This document shows, piece by piece, positions 1 to 8,633 of a DNA stretch of 64,000 bases (positions within the stretch are counted from its first letter, which is position 1; each line of letters opens with the position of its first letter). The notes under the pieces are model-generated. The model saw only the letters and a list, made by a program, of their open reading frames with translations. It did no database searches and was not told the DNA's origin. The DNA is from Bacteroidetes bacterium UBA1941 (GTDB taxonomy: Bacteria; Bacteroidota; Bacteroidia; Chitinophagales; LD1), in assembly GCA_002336805.1 (NCBI GenBank), contig DDEZ01000002.1, positions 496,001 through 560,000 of the forward strand, in the 5' to 3' direction. The translations under genes and the position numbers were made by a program.

Positions 1-650
1 CCTGCTGCATCATAGCGCGCTGATGGATTAGTGATCAGCTCTATACTCTCGATGGTATTGGCAGGTATAGATTTGAGAAAGGCCTGAAGGTTGCTCTCCG
101 CGAGTACAGAGGGCTTGCCGTCTACCAGTACTTTGACACCTTGCTTACCTATCATGCTGATGTTGCCATTGCGGTCTACGGCTACTCCTGGCATATTGCG
201 CAGCGCATCTTCGGCGGTGCCGGTCTGGTGTGTAGGACTTTGAGCCACGTTGAATACGGTCTTCTCCGCGCTTTTGGTAATGATGGGTTTATCTGCTATT
301 ACGGTGGCTTCCTTGAGGGAGTGGGAGGCGGTGCTGAGCGCTACATTGCCCATGTCAATATCGCGGTCCACCTTGAGAGGGATCGTTTTGGCATCATAGC
401 CCACGTAGGATATATATAGCTCATAGTCTCCCTGAGTCACCTTGTCAAATGTGAAGCGACCATCCAGGTCGGATACCTGTACGTACTCAGGTGTCTTGCT
501 TTCGGGTTTGCGCAGTTGGATCGTGACCAGCTCGATCACGGTAGTGGTGGCAGAGTCAATGACTTTGCCTTGAACTCTGGACGGCGACGCCTGGCCAAAA
601 GCCATGGCATAGCAAAGCCATAGAAAGCTGGATAAAAGAAGGCCTTTCAT
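1..650 (-). CDS. TonB-dependent receptor / outer-membrane beta-barrel protein, N-terminal part (runs off left edge)
   Basis: An open minus-strand frame from ATG at 650 continues through base 1 without a stop, giving 216 codons. It begins MKGLLLSSFLWLCYAMAFGQ, a signal peptide. Residues about 25-105 form a carboxypeptidase-regulatory-like beta sandwich (DLDGRFTFDKV, YELYISYVGY). From about residue 125 a TonB-receptor plug begins (EDALRNMPGVAVDRNG, VKVLVDGKPS, IPANTIESIELITNPSARYD). This pattern is typical of the outer-membrane beta-barrel family common in Bacteroidota; the barrel would lie left of the window. Its ligand cannot be told. It is transcribed away from the small secreted protein at 947, and both promoters carry the same box, so the two are probably co-regulated. 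Confidence 0.85.
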   Translation of the reverse strand, partial: MKGLLLSSFLWLCYAMAFGQASPSRVQGKVIDSATTTVIELVTIQLRKPESKTPEYVQVSDLDGRFTFDKVTQGDYELYISYVGYDAKTIPLKVDRDIDMGNVALSTASHSLKEATVIADKPIITKSAEKTVFNVAQSPTHQTGTAEDALRNMPGVAVDRNGNISMIGKQGVKVLVDGKPSVLAESNLQAFLKSIPANTIESIELITNPSARYDAA

Positions 651-704
651 GTGGTGGTTTAGGTAGTGGTCCCACAGGTTCGTGATGAATGGGAGAGTTC
701 GCCA

Positions 705-749
705 CAAAGATATGTATATTGGAATGTACTATGCAATACAAGGCACTGT
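705..749 (-). promoter_or_regulatory. Promoter with operator-like box for the receptor gene
   Basis: On the minus strand a perfect Bacteroidota -7 box, TATCTTTG, lies at 712-705, 55 bases before the ATG. Twelve bases upstream of it, a 25-bp box at 749-725 matches the box at 867-891 at 22 of 25 positions. The core TGTATTGCATAGTACA (740-725) is an imperfect inverted repeat. Identity of box and spacing with the divergent promoter implies one regulator for both genes; the regulator is not known. Confidence 0.6.
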
Positions 750-866
750 TTTAGTTTTATTGGCTTTAAAATGGGCCGGCAGATCAAGCTGCGAAGTGGT
801 TTAAACGTTAAAAACGGGAGCATTCTAAAAATAATATTATTGAAAATCAATGTAATGTATTTTTAT

Positions 867-911
867 ACAGTACTTTGTATTGCATAATACAGGTTAATGA
901 ATATATCTTTG
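867..911 (+). promoter_or_regulatory. Promoter with operator-like box for the small secreted protein
   Basis: A perfect -7 box TATCTTTG is at 904-911, 36 bases before the ATG at 947. A 25-bp box at 867-891 ends exactly 12 bases upstream of it, the same spacing as in the divergent promoter. The core TGTATTGCATAATACA (876-891) has perfect 6-bp arms, TGTATT and AATACA, around GCAT. The box covers the expected -33 region, so a bound protein would be expected to block transcription. The rest of the 296-base gap (about 750-866) shows nothing else I recognise. Confidence 0.6.
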
Positions 912-946
912 CATTGTAAATAATCAAACACCCAAAATCTTCTACA

Positions 947-1297
947 ATGAAAAAGCTAATCACCCTTGCTGCGCTGACTCTGGCTATTTCTACCGCCACT
1001 TTTGCCGCTAGCAATAACTGTCAGACCACCTCTCAGATGGCAGAGAAAAACATAACTGCATCTATCCGCAGCCAGATACAGTTTCCTGAGTACCTGCGCG
1101 AGGCAGACGGCGAGCATGACGCTACCATTCTTTTCAAAGTAAACTCCTGCGGTACTATAGCTATACAGGAGGTACAGACAGATGATGAGGACCTGCGCCA
1201 AAATATAATGTCTCAGGCACCGGGCTTTCACGTAGATGCGGCCTGCATAGACAGCCGCGATGTATATAAGGTAGTCGTAAGGTTCAAAACGCTATAA
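947..1297 (+). CDS. Small secreted protein, TonB C-terminal-like fold (tentative)
   Basis: A 116-residue protein with a clear signal peptide (MKKLITLAALTLAISTATFA, cleavage near residue 20). The mature part has IRSQIQFPEYLRE, then ATILFKVNSCGTI and AIQEVQTDDEDLRQ. This layout, a helix followed by beta strands with a 'GTI...V' turn, resembles the C-terminal domain of TonB and small secreted Bacteroidota proteins that mimic it. There is no transmembrane anchor or proline-rich spacer, so it is not a complete TonB. Three cysteines (about residues 24, 68 and 99) could form a disulfide. It is divergent from the receptor at 1-650 and shares its promoter box, so a role at the same outer-membrane system is a fair inference. 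Confidence 0.7.
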   Translation: MKKLITLAALTLAISTATFAASNNCQTTSQMAEKNITASIRSQIQFPEYLREADGEHDATILFKVNSCGTIAIQEVQTDDEDLRQNIMSQAPGFHVDAACIDSRDVYKVVVRFKTL

Positions 1298-1347
1298 CAG
1301 ACCTTCAGTCCTGCCGGTTAAATAAAAGCAAATATTACGGCAGCATA

Positions 1348-1369
1348 GTCCCTTCCGAAAGGAAGGGAC
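1348..1369 (+). terminator. Perfect hairpin with GAAA loop, possible terminator
   Basis: GTCCCTTCC (1348-1356), loop GAAA, GGAAGGGAC (1361-1369): a 9-bp perfect stem closed by a GNRA-type tetraloop, about 50 bases after the stop of the secreted-protein gene. No clear T-run follows, so it may be a transcript-stability or processing element instead. It separates this gene from the transporter cluster. Confidence 0.45.
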
Positions 1370-1450
1370 TTCCGATAAACAGGTAAACTTGACCTATAAA
1401 ACAATGTTAAGACTTGTAACTTGTGCAGGACAAACTAAATCCAAATTATA

Positions 1451-2329
1451 ATGCAACTCTCCATCCAGAAACTGAATAAGACATACCCAAACGGGGTACA
1501 CGCACTGCGTGATGTGACACTAGATATCCCAACAGGTATGTTTGGCCTGCTGGGGCCCAATGGCGCCGGCAAATCCTCTCTGATGCGTACCATCGCTACG
1601 CTACAGCAGGCGGATAGCGGCACTATCACGCTGGGTAATATAGATGTGCTGCGCCAGAAAGATGAGGTGCGGAAAGTACTGGGCTACCTGCCACAGGAGT
1701 TTGGCCTGTACCCGCGTGTGAATGCGGAGATGCTGCTGGATCACTTTGCCCGGCTGAAAGGTATAGCCAGCGGCGCTGAGCGCTCTCAAGTGGTGAAGAC
1801 GCTCCTGCAGCGTACCAACCTATGGGATCACCGCAAGAAAAACCTGGGAGGCTACTCCGGTGGTATGAAGCAGCGATTTGGTATAGCGCAGGCTCTGCTG
1901 GGCAATCCGCGCCTGATCATCGTAGATGAGCCTACAGCCGGCCTCGACCCTACGGAGCGCAACAGGTTTCACAACCTGCTGAGCGAGATATCTGAGAATG
2001 TGATCGTGATACTCTCTACACACATCATAGAAGATGTGCAGAGCCTGTGTAGCAACCTGGCCATCATCAGTACCGGAGAGGTGCGCATGACCGGTACGCC
2101 CCTGGCTACGGTGGCCAGCTATCGCGGCCGTGTATGGAAGAAACTGATAGATAAACACGAGCTATCTCAATATGACCGCACGAGCCTCGTGTCTAACCGC
2201 CTGGTGGCCGGCAAGATGGAGATCACTGCCGTGGCAGACAGTAATCCTGATGGCACCTTTGAGGTGGCAGAGCCGACGCTGGAGGATGTATATTTTTCTG
2301 TAGTGGGCAATTCATTGGTAGGCGCATAA
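1451..2329 (+). CDS. ABC transporter ATP-binding protein
   Basis: A 292-residue nucleotide-binding subunit that would power the permease encoded next. Walker A is GPNGAGKS at residues 35-42, the ABC signature is YSGGMKQRFGIAQALL from about 135, Walker B is LIIVDEPTAGLD with D159-E160, and the H-loop His is near 191 (STHIIEDV). The C-terminal about 80 residues form an accessory domain of the kind seen in CcmA/ABC-2-type exporters. The gene lies 10 bases upstream of the permease-peptidase gene, so the two are surely co-transcribed. The substrate is unknown. Confidence 0.92.
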   Translation: MQLSIQKLNKTYPNGVHALRDVTLDIPTGMFGLLGPNGAGKSSLMRTIATLQQADSGTITLGNIDVLRQKDEVRKVLGYLPQEFGLYPRVNAEMLLDHFARLKGIASGAERSQVVKTLLQRTNLWDHRKKNLGGYSGGMKQRFGIAQALLGNPRLIIVDEPTAGLDPTERNRFHNLLSEISENVIVILSTHIIEDVQSLCSNLAIISTGEVRMTGTPLATVASYRGRVWKKLIDKHELSQYDRTSLVSNRLVAGKMEITAVADSNPDGTFEVAEPTLEDVYFSVVGNSLVGA

Positions 2330-2339
2330 ATCAGGAACC

Positions 2340-5300
2340 ATGTTTAGCGAAATACTATCATTCGAATTATCCTACCGATTCAGGCGGCCTGCCACCTGGA
2401 TCTACTTCACACTGCTACTGATCTTGACCTTTGCCTCGATGTGTTCTGACGGTATTGTCTTTGGTGCCGGCAATGTGCATAAGAATGGCCCTTTTACCAT
2501 CGCGGTAATGATGGGTGTTTTTTCTGCCTTTGGTATGCTGATCAACTCGGCCATTTTCAGCGTAGCTGTACAGCGCGATTTTGAACTAAATGCTTATTCT
2601 CTCTTTTTTACCACCCCTATCACAAAGGCCGGTTACCTCTTTGGCAGGTTTTTCGGCGCAACCATTACCGCCATATTTGTTTTCACGGCTGTACCGCTTG
2701 GCATTTTTTTAGGGTCTATCATAGCACCGGCTGCAGGCTGGATAGACATAGCTAAGGTGGGTCCTAATTCACTCGTGTTTTATGTGCAGCCATTTTTCAC
2801 GCTTGTCATCCCATCTATACTCATTTCCGGCTCGCTGTTCTTTGCGGTAGCGACGCTATCGCGCAGGATGATTTTCTCCTACCTGGGCAATGTGGTGCTG
2901 CTGGTAGCATACCTCATATCTTTCAACGCTATCAGTGACTTCAATAACCTGAAGACAGTAGCACTGCTGGATCCATTTGGTATGATAGCCATCTTTGATA
3001 TCACCAGGTACTGGACGCTCTCCGAGCAAAATGCGCAAATGGTGCCTTTCACCGGTACGCTGCTGCTCAATCGTGCTATCTGGATGTCGGTCACAGCTAT
3101 CCTGTTTGCAGTGTGCTATTACTTTTTCAGTTTTCAGGTGCCATCCGGAGCCAAGGGCAAGAAGATCAGCGAGGCTGATAAAGACACAGCCCATGGCGAT
3201 CTGTCGCATCTGCCAAAGGTAAGCCTCGTTTACACATTTGGTTCTTACCTGCGGTTTGCGGTAAATGATGCAGTCGTCAATTTCTTCAATATTATCCGAC
3301 AGCTGCCTTTCTCGGGTATCGTGGTGGCCGGGGTGTCATTTATGTTTTTTGCTGCGCAGAACCTGCAATCGCTCTATGGCACACAGGTGTATCCCGTCAC
3401 CTACTCTGTGATCGAGATCGCGTCAGGATCGTTCCGCTTGTTTGTCATGATCATCATTACCCTATTCAGCGGAGAGCTGGTGTGGAATGAAAGGGAGCTG
3501 AAGCTAAACCAGATCTACGATGCCCTGCCGGTGCCGGACTGGATGCAATTCTGGAGCAAGGTGCTGACCTTGTTTTTCATCAATGTGCTGCTTATGACCG
3601 TGGTCATGGCCTGCGGTATCCTGATCCAGCTATCGAAGGGGTATACCCAGATAGACATCATGCAATATGTCGTAGCGCTCTACCTGGTGGCGCTGCCCAA
3701 ATACATGCTCATCAGTATCCTGGCCCTGTTTATCCAGGTGCTGGTCAGCAATAAATTTATAGGCCACTTTATCATGGTGGTGTATTATGTGGTCTTCCTT
3801 ATGGCCTTCTCTATGATCGGCCTGGAGCACTATCTGTACAAGCTATTCAGCGTGCCTTCTTTCACCTATTCAGATATGAATGGCTATGGCCCTTATCTGC
3901 CACGCGTCTATTACTACCTCATATACTGGGGAGCCTTTGCGCTGATACTCGCTGTCAAAGCTCAACTGCTATGGCCCCGTGGTACGGATGAGAGCCTGAT
4001 GTCACGCATGAAGGCTGCCAGGATGCACCTCACGAAGGGTTATACAATGACATTTGTGATCGCACTCGCGATATTTATCGGTACCGGAGCTATGATCTAC
4101 TACAGATCTGATGTGCAGAATAAGTACCTGACGGCAAAGGATAAGGAAAAGCAGCAGTCTGAATACGAAAAGAAGTACAAGAAGTTTGAGGCAAAACCAC
4201 AGCCTAAGGTGACAGCGATATCTGTACATATGGACCTGCACCCTGAGAGCCGGAGCTATAGCTCTGAGTCGGATATCACACTGCAAAACAGGACCAGCAG
4301 CAACATAGACTCAGTGGTGACCACCTACAACAATGATCTGACTACATGTACTATAGCAGGGCTGGGCCAGGTGATCTATGATGATAAGGAGCTAGGGTTC
4401 AGAATATACAAACTGGAAAAGCCATTGCAGCCCGGAGACTCTATCACGGTGAAACTACAAGCGGGCCTGGAGCTACATGGATTTCCTAACGGGCAGTTTG
4501 ATAACTCCATAGCAGCTAATGGTACTTTTATTCATAACTCAGACTTCGTTCCCACATTTATGTATGGTAGGGACAGGGAGCTGACCGAGAAGGATAAGCG
4601 CAAGAAATACGGGCTCGGTCCACTGGCCGAGGCACCGGATCCGGAGTCGGCCCGTGGCCGCGAGTACAATCTGCTGGCACAGGATGCAGACTGGATACGC
4701 TATGAGTGCGTGGTGAGTACAGTGCCGGACCAGGTCGCTATATCACCGGGATATCTGCAGAAGGAATGGAAGGTGAACAACCGCCGCTATTTCCATTATA
4801 AAATGGACGCACCGATCCTGAATTTTTTCTCTATACTCAGTGGGAAGTATGAAGTGGCAAAGGAAACCTATAATGGCATCAGCCTGGAGGTATACTATCA
4901 CGCCGGTCATACCTATAATGTAGGCACTATGATGCAGGGTATGAAGGATGCGATCAAATATGCATCTGAAAACTTCAGCCCGTATCAGTTTCGCCAGGCA
5001 CGTATCATTGAGTTTCCGAGGTATGCCAGCTTTGCGCAGTCTTTTGCCAATACGATACCTTTTTCTGAGGATATAGGTTTTATAGCCGATGTATCAGATG
5101 CCTCTAAGATCGACTATCCCTACTATGTCACGGCACATGAGATAGCGCACCAGTGGTGGGGACACCAGATATGTGGCTCTGTGCAGAAAGGCTCAGTGAT
5201 GCTGGTAGAGAGTATGGCACAGTATACCTCCCTGATGGTGATGAAGCAGAAGTACGGCCCGGTCAAACTACGCCGCTTCCTGAAATATGAGCTGGATAGA

Positions 5301-5933
5301 TACCTCGGCGGCCGCCAGTTTGATAAGACGTATGAAAAGCCACTTTATCATGCATCATACGAGCAGCAACATATCTTCTATCAAAAGGGAAGCAATGTGA
5401 TGTGTGCGATGCAGGACTATATCGGCGAGGCTAATTTTAATAAGTCTATGAGCGCCTTTATCCGCGCCAATCAGTTTCAGCAGGCTCCGTACTGCAACTC
5501 TGTAGACTATCTGGATACACTGACCCGCTACACACCGGACTCGCTGCAGTACCTGCTCAATGATATGTATCGCTCTATCATCCTGTATGAAAACCGCTGC
5601 ACTGCGGCCAGCTACAAGAAGACAGGGGAACACAAATATGAGGTGACGATAGAGGTAGAAGCAGAGAAGCTAAAGGCAGATAGTATGGGTAAGGAAACCA
5701 AGGTGACCTTTGCAGACTATATAGATATAGGTGTGCTAAGCGCGCCGGTGAAAGGGCCATACAGTGAAAAGCAGCTCTACCTGGCCAAGCATCTGGTGAA
5801 GCCCGGCAAGAATACCTATACCATCACAGTGGATGAAGAACCGGCCCAGGCAGGGATAGACATATACAATAAACTGATAGACCGCAATAGTGACGACAAT
5901 CTAAAAGACGTCTCTAAAGCATCAGCAAAATAA
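2340..5933 (+). CDS. ABC-2 permease fused to M1-family metallo-aminopeptidase
   Basis: A 1197-residue membrane protein. Residues about 1-600 hold many hydrophobic segments in two ABC-2-type permease blocks (starts near 15 and 325). The last membrane segment, near 570 (MTFVIALAIFIGTGAM), is followed by a charged linker and then an extracytoplasmic gluzincin domain. That domain carries the zinc motif HEIAHQWWGHQ (H933, E934, H937) and a third ligand candidate, E957, in MLVESMAQY. Similar fusions are annotated in other Bacteroidota as 'ABC transporter permease/M1 family aminopeptidase', but their substrate is not established to my knowledge. The fusion suggests that transport and peptide trimming are linked at the membrane. 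The PadR gene follows 15 bases later. Confidence 0.88.
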   Translation: MFSEILSFELSYRFRRPATWIYFTLLLILTFASMCSDGIVFGAGNVHKNGPFTIAVMMGVFSAFGMLINSAIFSVAVQRDFELNAYSLFFTTPITKAGYLFGRFFGATITAIFVFTAVPLGIFLGSIIAPAAGWIDIAKVGPNSLVFYVQPFFTLVIPSILISGSLFFAVATLSRRMIFSYLGNVVLLVAYLISFNAISDFNNLKTVALLDPFGMIAIFDITRYWTLSEQNAQMVPFTGTLLLNRAIWMSVTAILFAVCYYFFSFQVPSGAKGKKISEADKDTAHGDLSHLPKVSLVYTFGSYLRFAVNDAVVNFFNIIRQLPFSGIVVAGVSFMFFAAQNLQSLYGTQVYPVTYSVIEIASGSFRLFVMIIITLFSGELVWNERELKLNQIYDALPVPDWMQFWSKVLTLFFINVLLMTVVMACGILIQLSKGYTQIDIMQYVVALYLVALPKYMLISILALFIQVLVSNKFIGHFIMVVYYVVFLMAFSMIGLEHYLYKLFSVPSFTYSDMNGYGPYLPRVYYYLIYWGAFALILAVKAQLLWPRGTDESLMSRMKAARMHLTKGYTMTFVIALAIFIGTGAMIYYRSDVQNKYLTAKDKEKQQSEYEKKYKKFEAKPQPKVTAISVHMDLHPESRSYSSESDITLQNRTSSNIDSVVTTYNNDLTTCTIAGLGQVIYDDKELGFRIYKLEKPLQPGDSITVKLQAGLELHGFPNGQFDNSIAANGTFIHNSDFVPTFMYGRDRELTEKDKRKKYGLGPLAEAPDPESARGREYNLLAQDADWIRYECVVSTVPDQVAISPGYLQKEWKVNNRRYFHYKMDAPILNFFSILSGKYEVAKETYNGISLEVYYHAGHTYNVGTMMQGMKDAIKYASENFSPYQFRQARIIEFPRYASFAQSFANTIPFSEDIGFIADVSDASKIDYPYYVTAHEIAHQWWGHQICGSVQKGSVMLVESMAQYTSLMVMKQKYGPVKLRRFLKYELDRYLGGRQFDKTYEKPLYHASYEQQHIFYQKGSNVMCAMQDYIGEANFNKSMSAFIRANQFQQAPYCNSVDYLDTLTRYTPDSLQYLLNDMYRSIILYENRCTAASYKKTGEHKYEVTIEVEAEKLKADSMGKETKVTFADYIDIGVLSAPVKGPYSEKQLYLAKHLVKPGKNTYTITVDEEPAQAGIDIYNKLIDRNSDDNLKDVSKASAK

Positions 5934-5948
5934 GAAGGAGAAAAGAAG

Positions 5949-6287
5949 ATGGATATCGAAAATTCAAAAGCGCAGATGCGCAAAGGTGTACTGGAGCTAT
6001 GTATCCTGGCCATACTCTCTCAGGGAGAGAAATATCCGAGTGATATCATAGAGGTGATGAAAGAAGCTCACCTGCTGATAGTAGAGGGCACGCTCTATCC
6101 GCTGCTCACACGACTGAAAAACGATGGCCTGCTCACCTACCGCTGGGTAGAATCTACCTCTGGCCCGCCGCGCAAATACTTTACCCTGACCGATGAAGGA
6201 CAAAAGTTTCTGGCAGAGATGTCAGCAGCCTATACCGAGCTGAATAAGTCGGTAGATAAGATCCTGAATAACTCTAACCAATCCTAA
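5949..6287 (+). CDS. PadR-family transcriptional regulator
   Basis: A 112-residue winged-helix protein. The family pattern is clear: KGVLELCILAILSQGEKYPS at the start, then ADIIEVMKEA-like helix (SDIIEVMKEAHLLIVEGTLY), PLLTRLKNDGLLTYRW for the recognition helix, and the beta-wing ESTSGPPRKYFTLTDEG. It fits the short PadR class with a single C-terminal helix. The gene starts after a purine-rich stretch (aagaaggagaaaagaag) 15 bases behind the peptidase gene and runs 22 bases ahead of the PspC gene. PadR proteins usually repress their own operon. The box shared at 725-749 and 867-891 is a possible target, but that is inference. Confidence 0.9.
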   Translation: MDIENSKAQMRKGVLELCILAILSQGEKYPSDIIEVMKEAHLLIVEGTLYPLLTRLKNDGLLTYRWVESTSGPPRKYFTLTDEGQKFLAEMSAAYTELNKSVDKILNNSNQS

Positions 6288-6309
6288 TACCCGAATCAAC
6301 TCTTAAATC

Positions 6310-8157
6310 ATGAAAAAGACGATCAATATAAACCTGGGTGGTCAGCCCTTCATCATAGATGAACCGGCCTTTGACATGCTGCACCACTACTTTGAGTCGC
6401 TGAAGCAGAAGTTTGCTAATGAAAATGAACAGAAGGAGATCATAGCAGATATAGAGAGCCGTATAGCCGAACTCTTCACTCAGCGGCTGGGCAAAACCCG
6501 CGCTGTAGTAGGCGAAGAGGATGTGGTATATGTCACTACCCTCATGGGCCGTCCGGAGGATATAGCCGGCGAGTCTGATACAGGCTCATCTGCCAGTGAT
6601 GCGAAGAAGCCTGCTGCCAGTACCACAGCGCCTCTATCAGGCAAGGTGGAGAAAAAACTCTTTCGTGATCCGGACAATAAGAAGGTGGGCGGAGTCATCT
6701 CCGGTCTTTGCTATTACTTTGGCTGGGGAGATCCTACCTGGATACGGATAGCGCTGGTGGGTGTCCTGGCTATCTCTATTTTTCTGAAAATCGGACTTGG
6801 ATTTCCCCTGGCTGTCATATACCTCATACTGCTGATAGTAGTGCCGGAGGCTACGACCAGTGCTGAGAAACTGCAGATGCGTGGCGAGCCGGTGACGATA
6901 CAGAACATAGAAAAAGAAGTACGCGAGGCAATGAACACTGCCGGCAACTCTATGACGAATCTGCTCCGTGATGACAAAGTACGCACCGGATTGACTACTG
7001 CTACGAGGGCATTTGCCAAGATCTTCCTGATCTTCGTGCTTTTGTTTTGTATAGGCAGCCTGGTAGTGCTGGCTATGGTGTGCCTCGGGCTGTCTATATT
7101 CAGCACAGCGTCACTGGCTGACCTGACCAATCTCTTTGTATCCAGCAGGCACATGATCACGATGTTTAATGTCGGACTGTTTCTGGCAGTGGGTGTACCT
7201 CTTATTTCTATCATGTATGACTCTATACGCTATCTCACAGATAGCAGTGCCAAGAATCCGATCCTGAAAAGAGTATTGTGGGCGGGCTGGTTTATAGGAT
7301 TGGTACTGCTTAGCTTTTCTTCCTACAGCATCCTGAAAGATTTTGCCGCAAGCGATACGGTGCAGGACAAGGTGCAGTTGGTAAACCCTGGTGGCGGCAC
7401 TCTGAAAGTACAGCTGGCAGATACGCTGGGCCATTTCATATCGGTAGGCAAGGATGCAGAGGATGATGGGACTTCCTTTACGCTCATGGCGGGAATGGGT
7501 ACGACAGAGTATGGCTATTCCTTCAGCGATGTGAAACTGGAGGTAGTACCTAGCCCGGACAGCAACTATTATGTGGAGCGTGTAGCATTCAGCAAGGGGG
7601 CCAACTTTGCCGATGCCAGTAAGAATATAAAGATGATCAAGTATCGTTTTTCTCAGTCTGACTCACTGCTGAATCTGGATAGCCGCTTTGAGCTGCCAAA
7701 GGACGGCAAGTGGCGCAATCAGCATATCAAAATACGCATCTATGTACCGGAGGGTAAACGCCTGACCTTTGCGGCAAATGTGGATGAAATGGAAGTGAAT
7801 GTAAAGAGTGAGGATTATACTGATGATGGCGAAGTGTCTGGCAAAATACTGCAGGTGGAGCAAGGGAAACTCAAATGCATCAACTGCAAGGAACGGATGA
7901 TATCAGATGAGGAGAACGCTATCCCCGAACCTCCGGAAGCACCGGAAGCGCCAGAAGCACCGCAATCGCCCAATGGCCACTTTAGGATACAAGCCAATGG
8001 AGACTCTGATGACCTGAAGGACTTCACTGTAGATATCAATGACAAGGGGATGGAGGTAAAAGGCAAGAACTCCAAGAATCAGAACGTGCATGTGCAAGTC
8101 AATGAGCACCATATGTCTGTAAGCAAGACAGACTCTACAGGCAAGAAACTCAAGTAA
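6310..8157 (+). CDS. PspC-domain membrane protein with N-terminal cytosolic and C-terminal outer domains
   Basis: A 615-residue protein. Residues 1-110 are a soluble domain (MKKTININLGGQPFIIDEPA) seen ahead of PspC in Bacteroidota. The PspC domain follows at about 115-180 (LFRDPDNKKVGGVISGLCYY, then FGWGDPTWIRIA) with its transmembrane helix. Three further hydrophobic segments lie near 240-265, 280-300 and 315-335. From about 340 onward a long extracytoplasmic beta-rich region contains a short PEAP repeat stretch near 540-552. It is co-directional with the PadR gene 22 bases upstream. PspC proteins act in envelope stress in other bacteria; the role of this hybrid is unknown. Confidence 0.85.
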   Translation: MKKTININLGGQPFIIDEPAFDMLHHYFESLKQKFANENEQKEIIADIESRIAELFTQRLGKTRAVVGEEDVVYVTTLMGRPEDIAGESDTGSSASDAKKPAASTTAPLSGKVEKKLFRDPDNKKVGGVISGLCYYFGWGDPTWIRIALVGVLAISIFLKIGLGFPLAVIYLILLIVVPEATTSAEKLQMRGEPVTIQNIEKEVREAMNTAGNSMTNLLRDDKVRTGLTTATRAFAKIFLIFVLLFCIGSLVVLAMVCLGLSIFSTASLADLTNLFVSSRHMITMFNVGLFLAVGVPLISIMYDSIRYLTDSSAKNPILKRVLWAGWFIGLVLLSFSSYSILKDFAASDTVQDKVQLVNPGGGTLKVQLADTLGHFISVGKDAEDDGTSFTLMAGMGTTEYGYSFSDVKLEVVPSPDSNYYVERVAFSKGANFADASKNIKMIKYRFSQSDSLLNLDSRFELPKDGKWRNQHIKIRIYVPEGKRLTFAANVDEMEVNVKSEDYTDDGEVSGKILQVEQGKLKCINCKERMISDEENAIPEPPEAPEAPEAPQSPNGHFRIQANGDSDDLKDFTVDINDKGMEVKGKNSKNQNVHVQVNEHHMSVSKTDSTGKKLK

Positions 8158-8190
8158 TCAATCAACTCAATACTTTAAAACACGCTTTGT

Positions 8191-8613
8191 ATGCAAGTCG
8201 TATCATTCAATCGTTATTCCGGGTTTTTCAGACGCCTCTTTGCGAGTATTGTAGATTGGTTCATCATAGGATTCCTGTATGGCATAGCCAGTATACCACT
8301 GCATATCTCCCTGTTTGCTGCAGATGATGTGCATTTCTACCCCATCATGGGCTTCGGACTATTTACGCTGCTTTATTACGTATTGCTGGAGAGCTCGTCG
8401 TGGCAGGCCACGATTGGTAAAATGGCTCTGAATATGAAAGTGGTGGATGAAAACTTTGCGAGGATATCTCCGCTCAAGGCATTAGTACGTTTCCTGGCAT
8501 CGTGGCTCTCCAGGTTTATACTGTGCCTGGGCTATATATGGGTCATATTTGATAGTAAGAAGCAGGGCTGGCATGACAAGATAGCCGGGACGTATGTGAT
8601 AAATGTTGATTGA
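8191..8613 (+). CDS. RDD-family membrane protein
   Basis: A 140-residue protein with three to four hydrophobic segments. The RDD hallmarks are an Arg-rich start followed by an Asp in helix 1 (GFFRRLFASIVDWFIIGFLYG) and the second-half motif SSWQATIGKMALNMKVVDE, ending in FDSKKQGWHDKIAGTYVI. These features are standard for the family, whose function is mostly unknown (some members have been linked to ion transport). It sits 33 bases behind the PspC gene and 20 bases ahead of the GIN-domain gene. Confidence 0.85.
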   Translation: MQVVSFNRYSGFFRRLFASIVDWFIIGFLYGIASIPLHISLFAADDVHFYPIMGFGLFTLLYYVLLESSSWQATIGKMALNMKVVDENFARISPLKALVRFLASWLSRFILCLGYIWVIFDSKKQGWHDKIAGTYVINVD

Positions 8614-8633
8614 TCTCGAAAAACTAAAAAACT

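Noticed and set aside
6714..7214. Long open frame antisense to the PspC hybrid gene
   Set aside because: Ser/Arg-rich sequence without family resemblance; it mirrors codon bias of the real gene on the plus strand.
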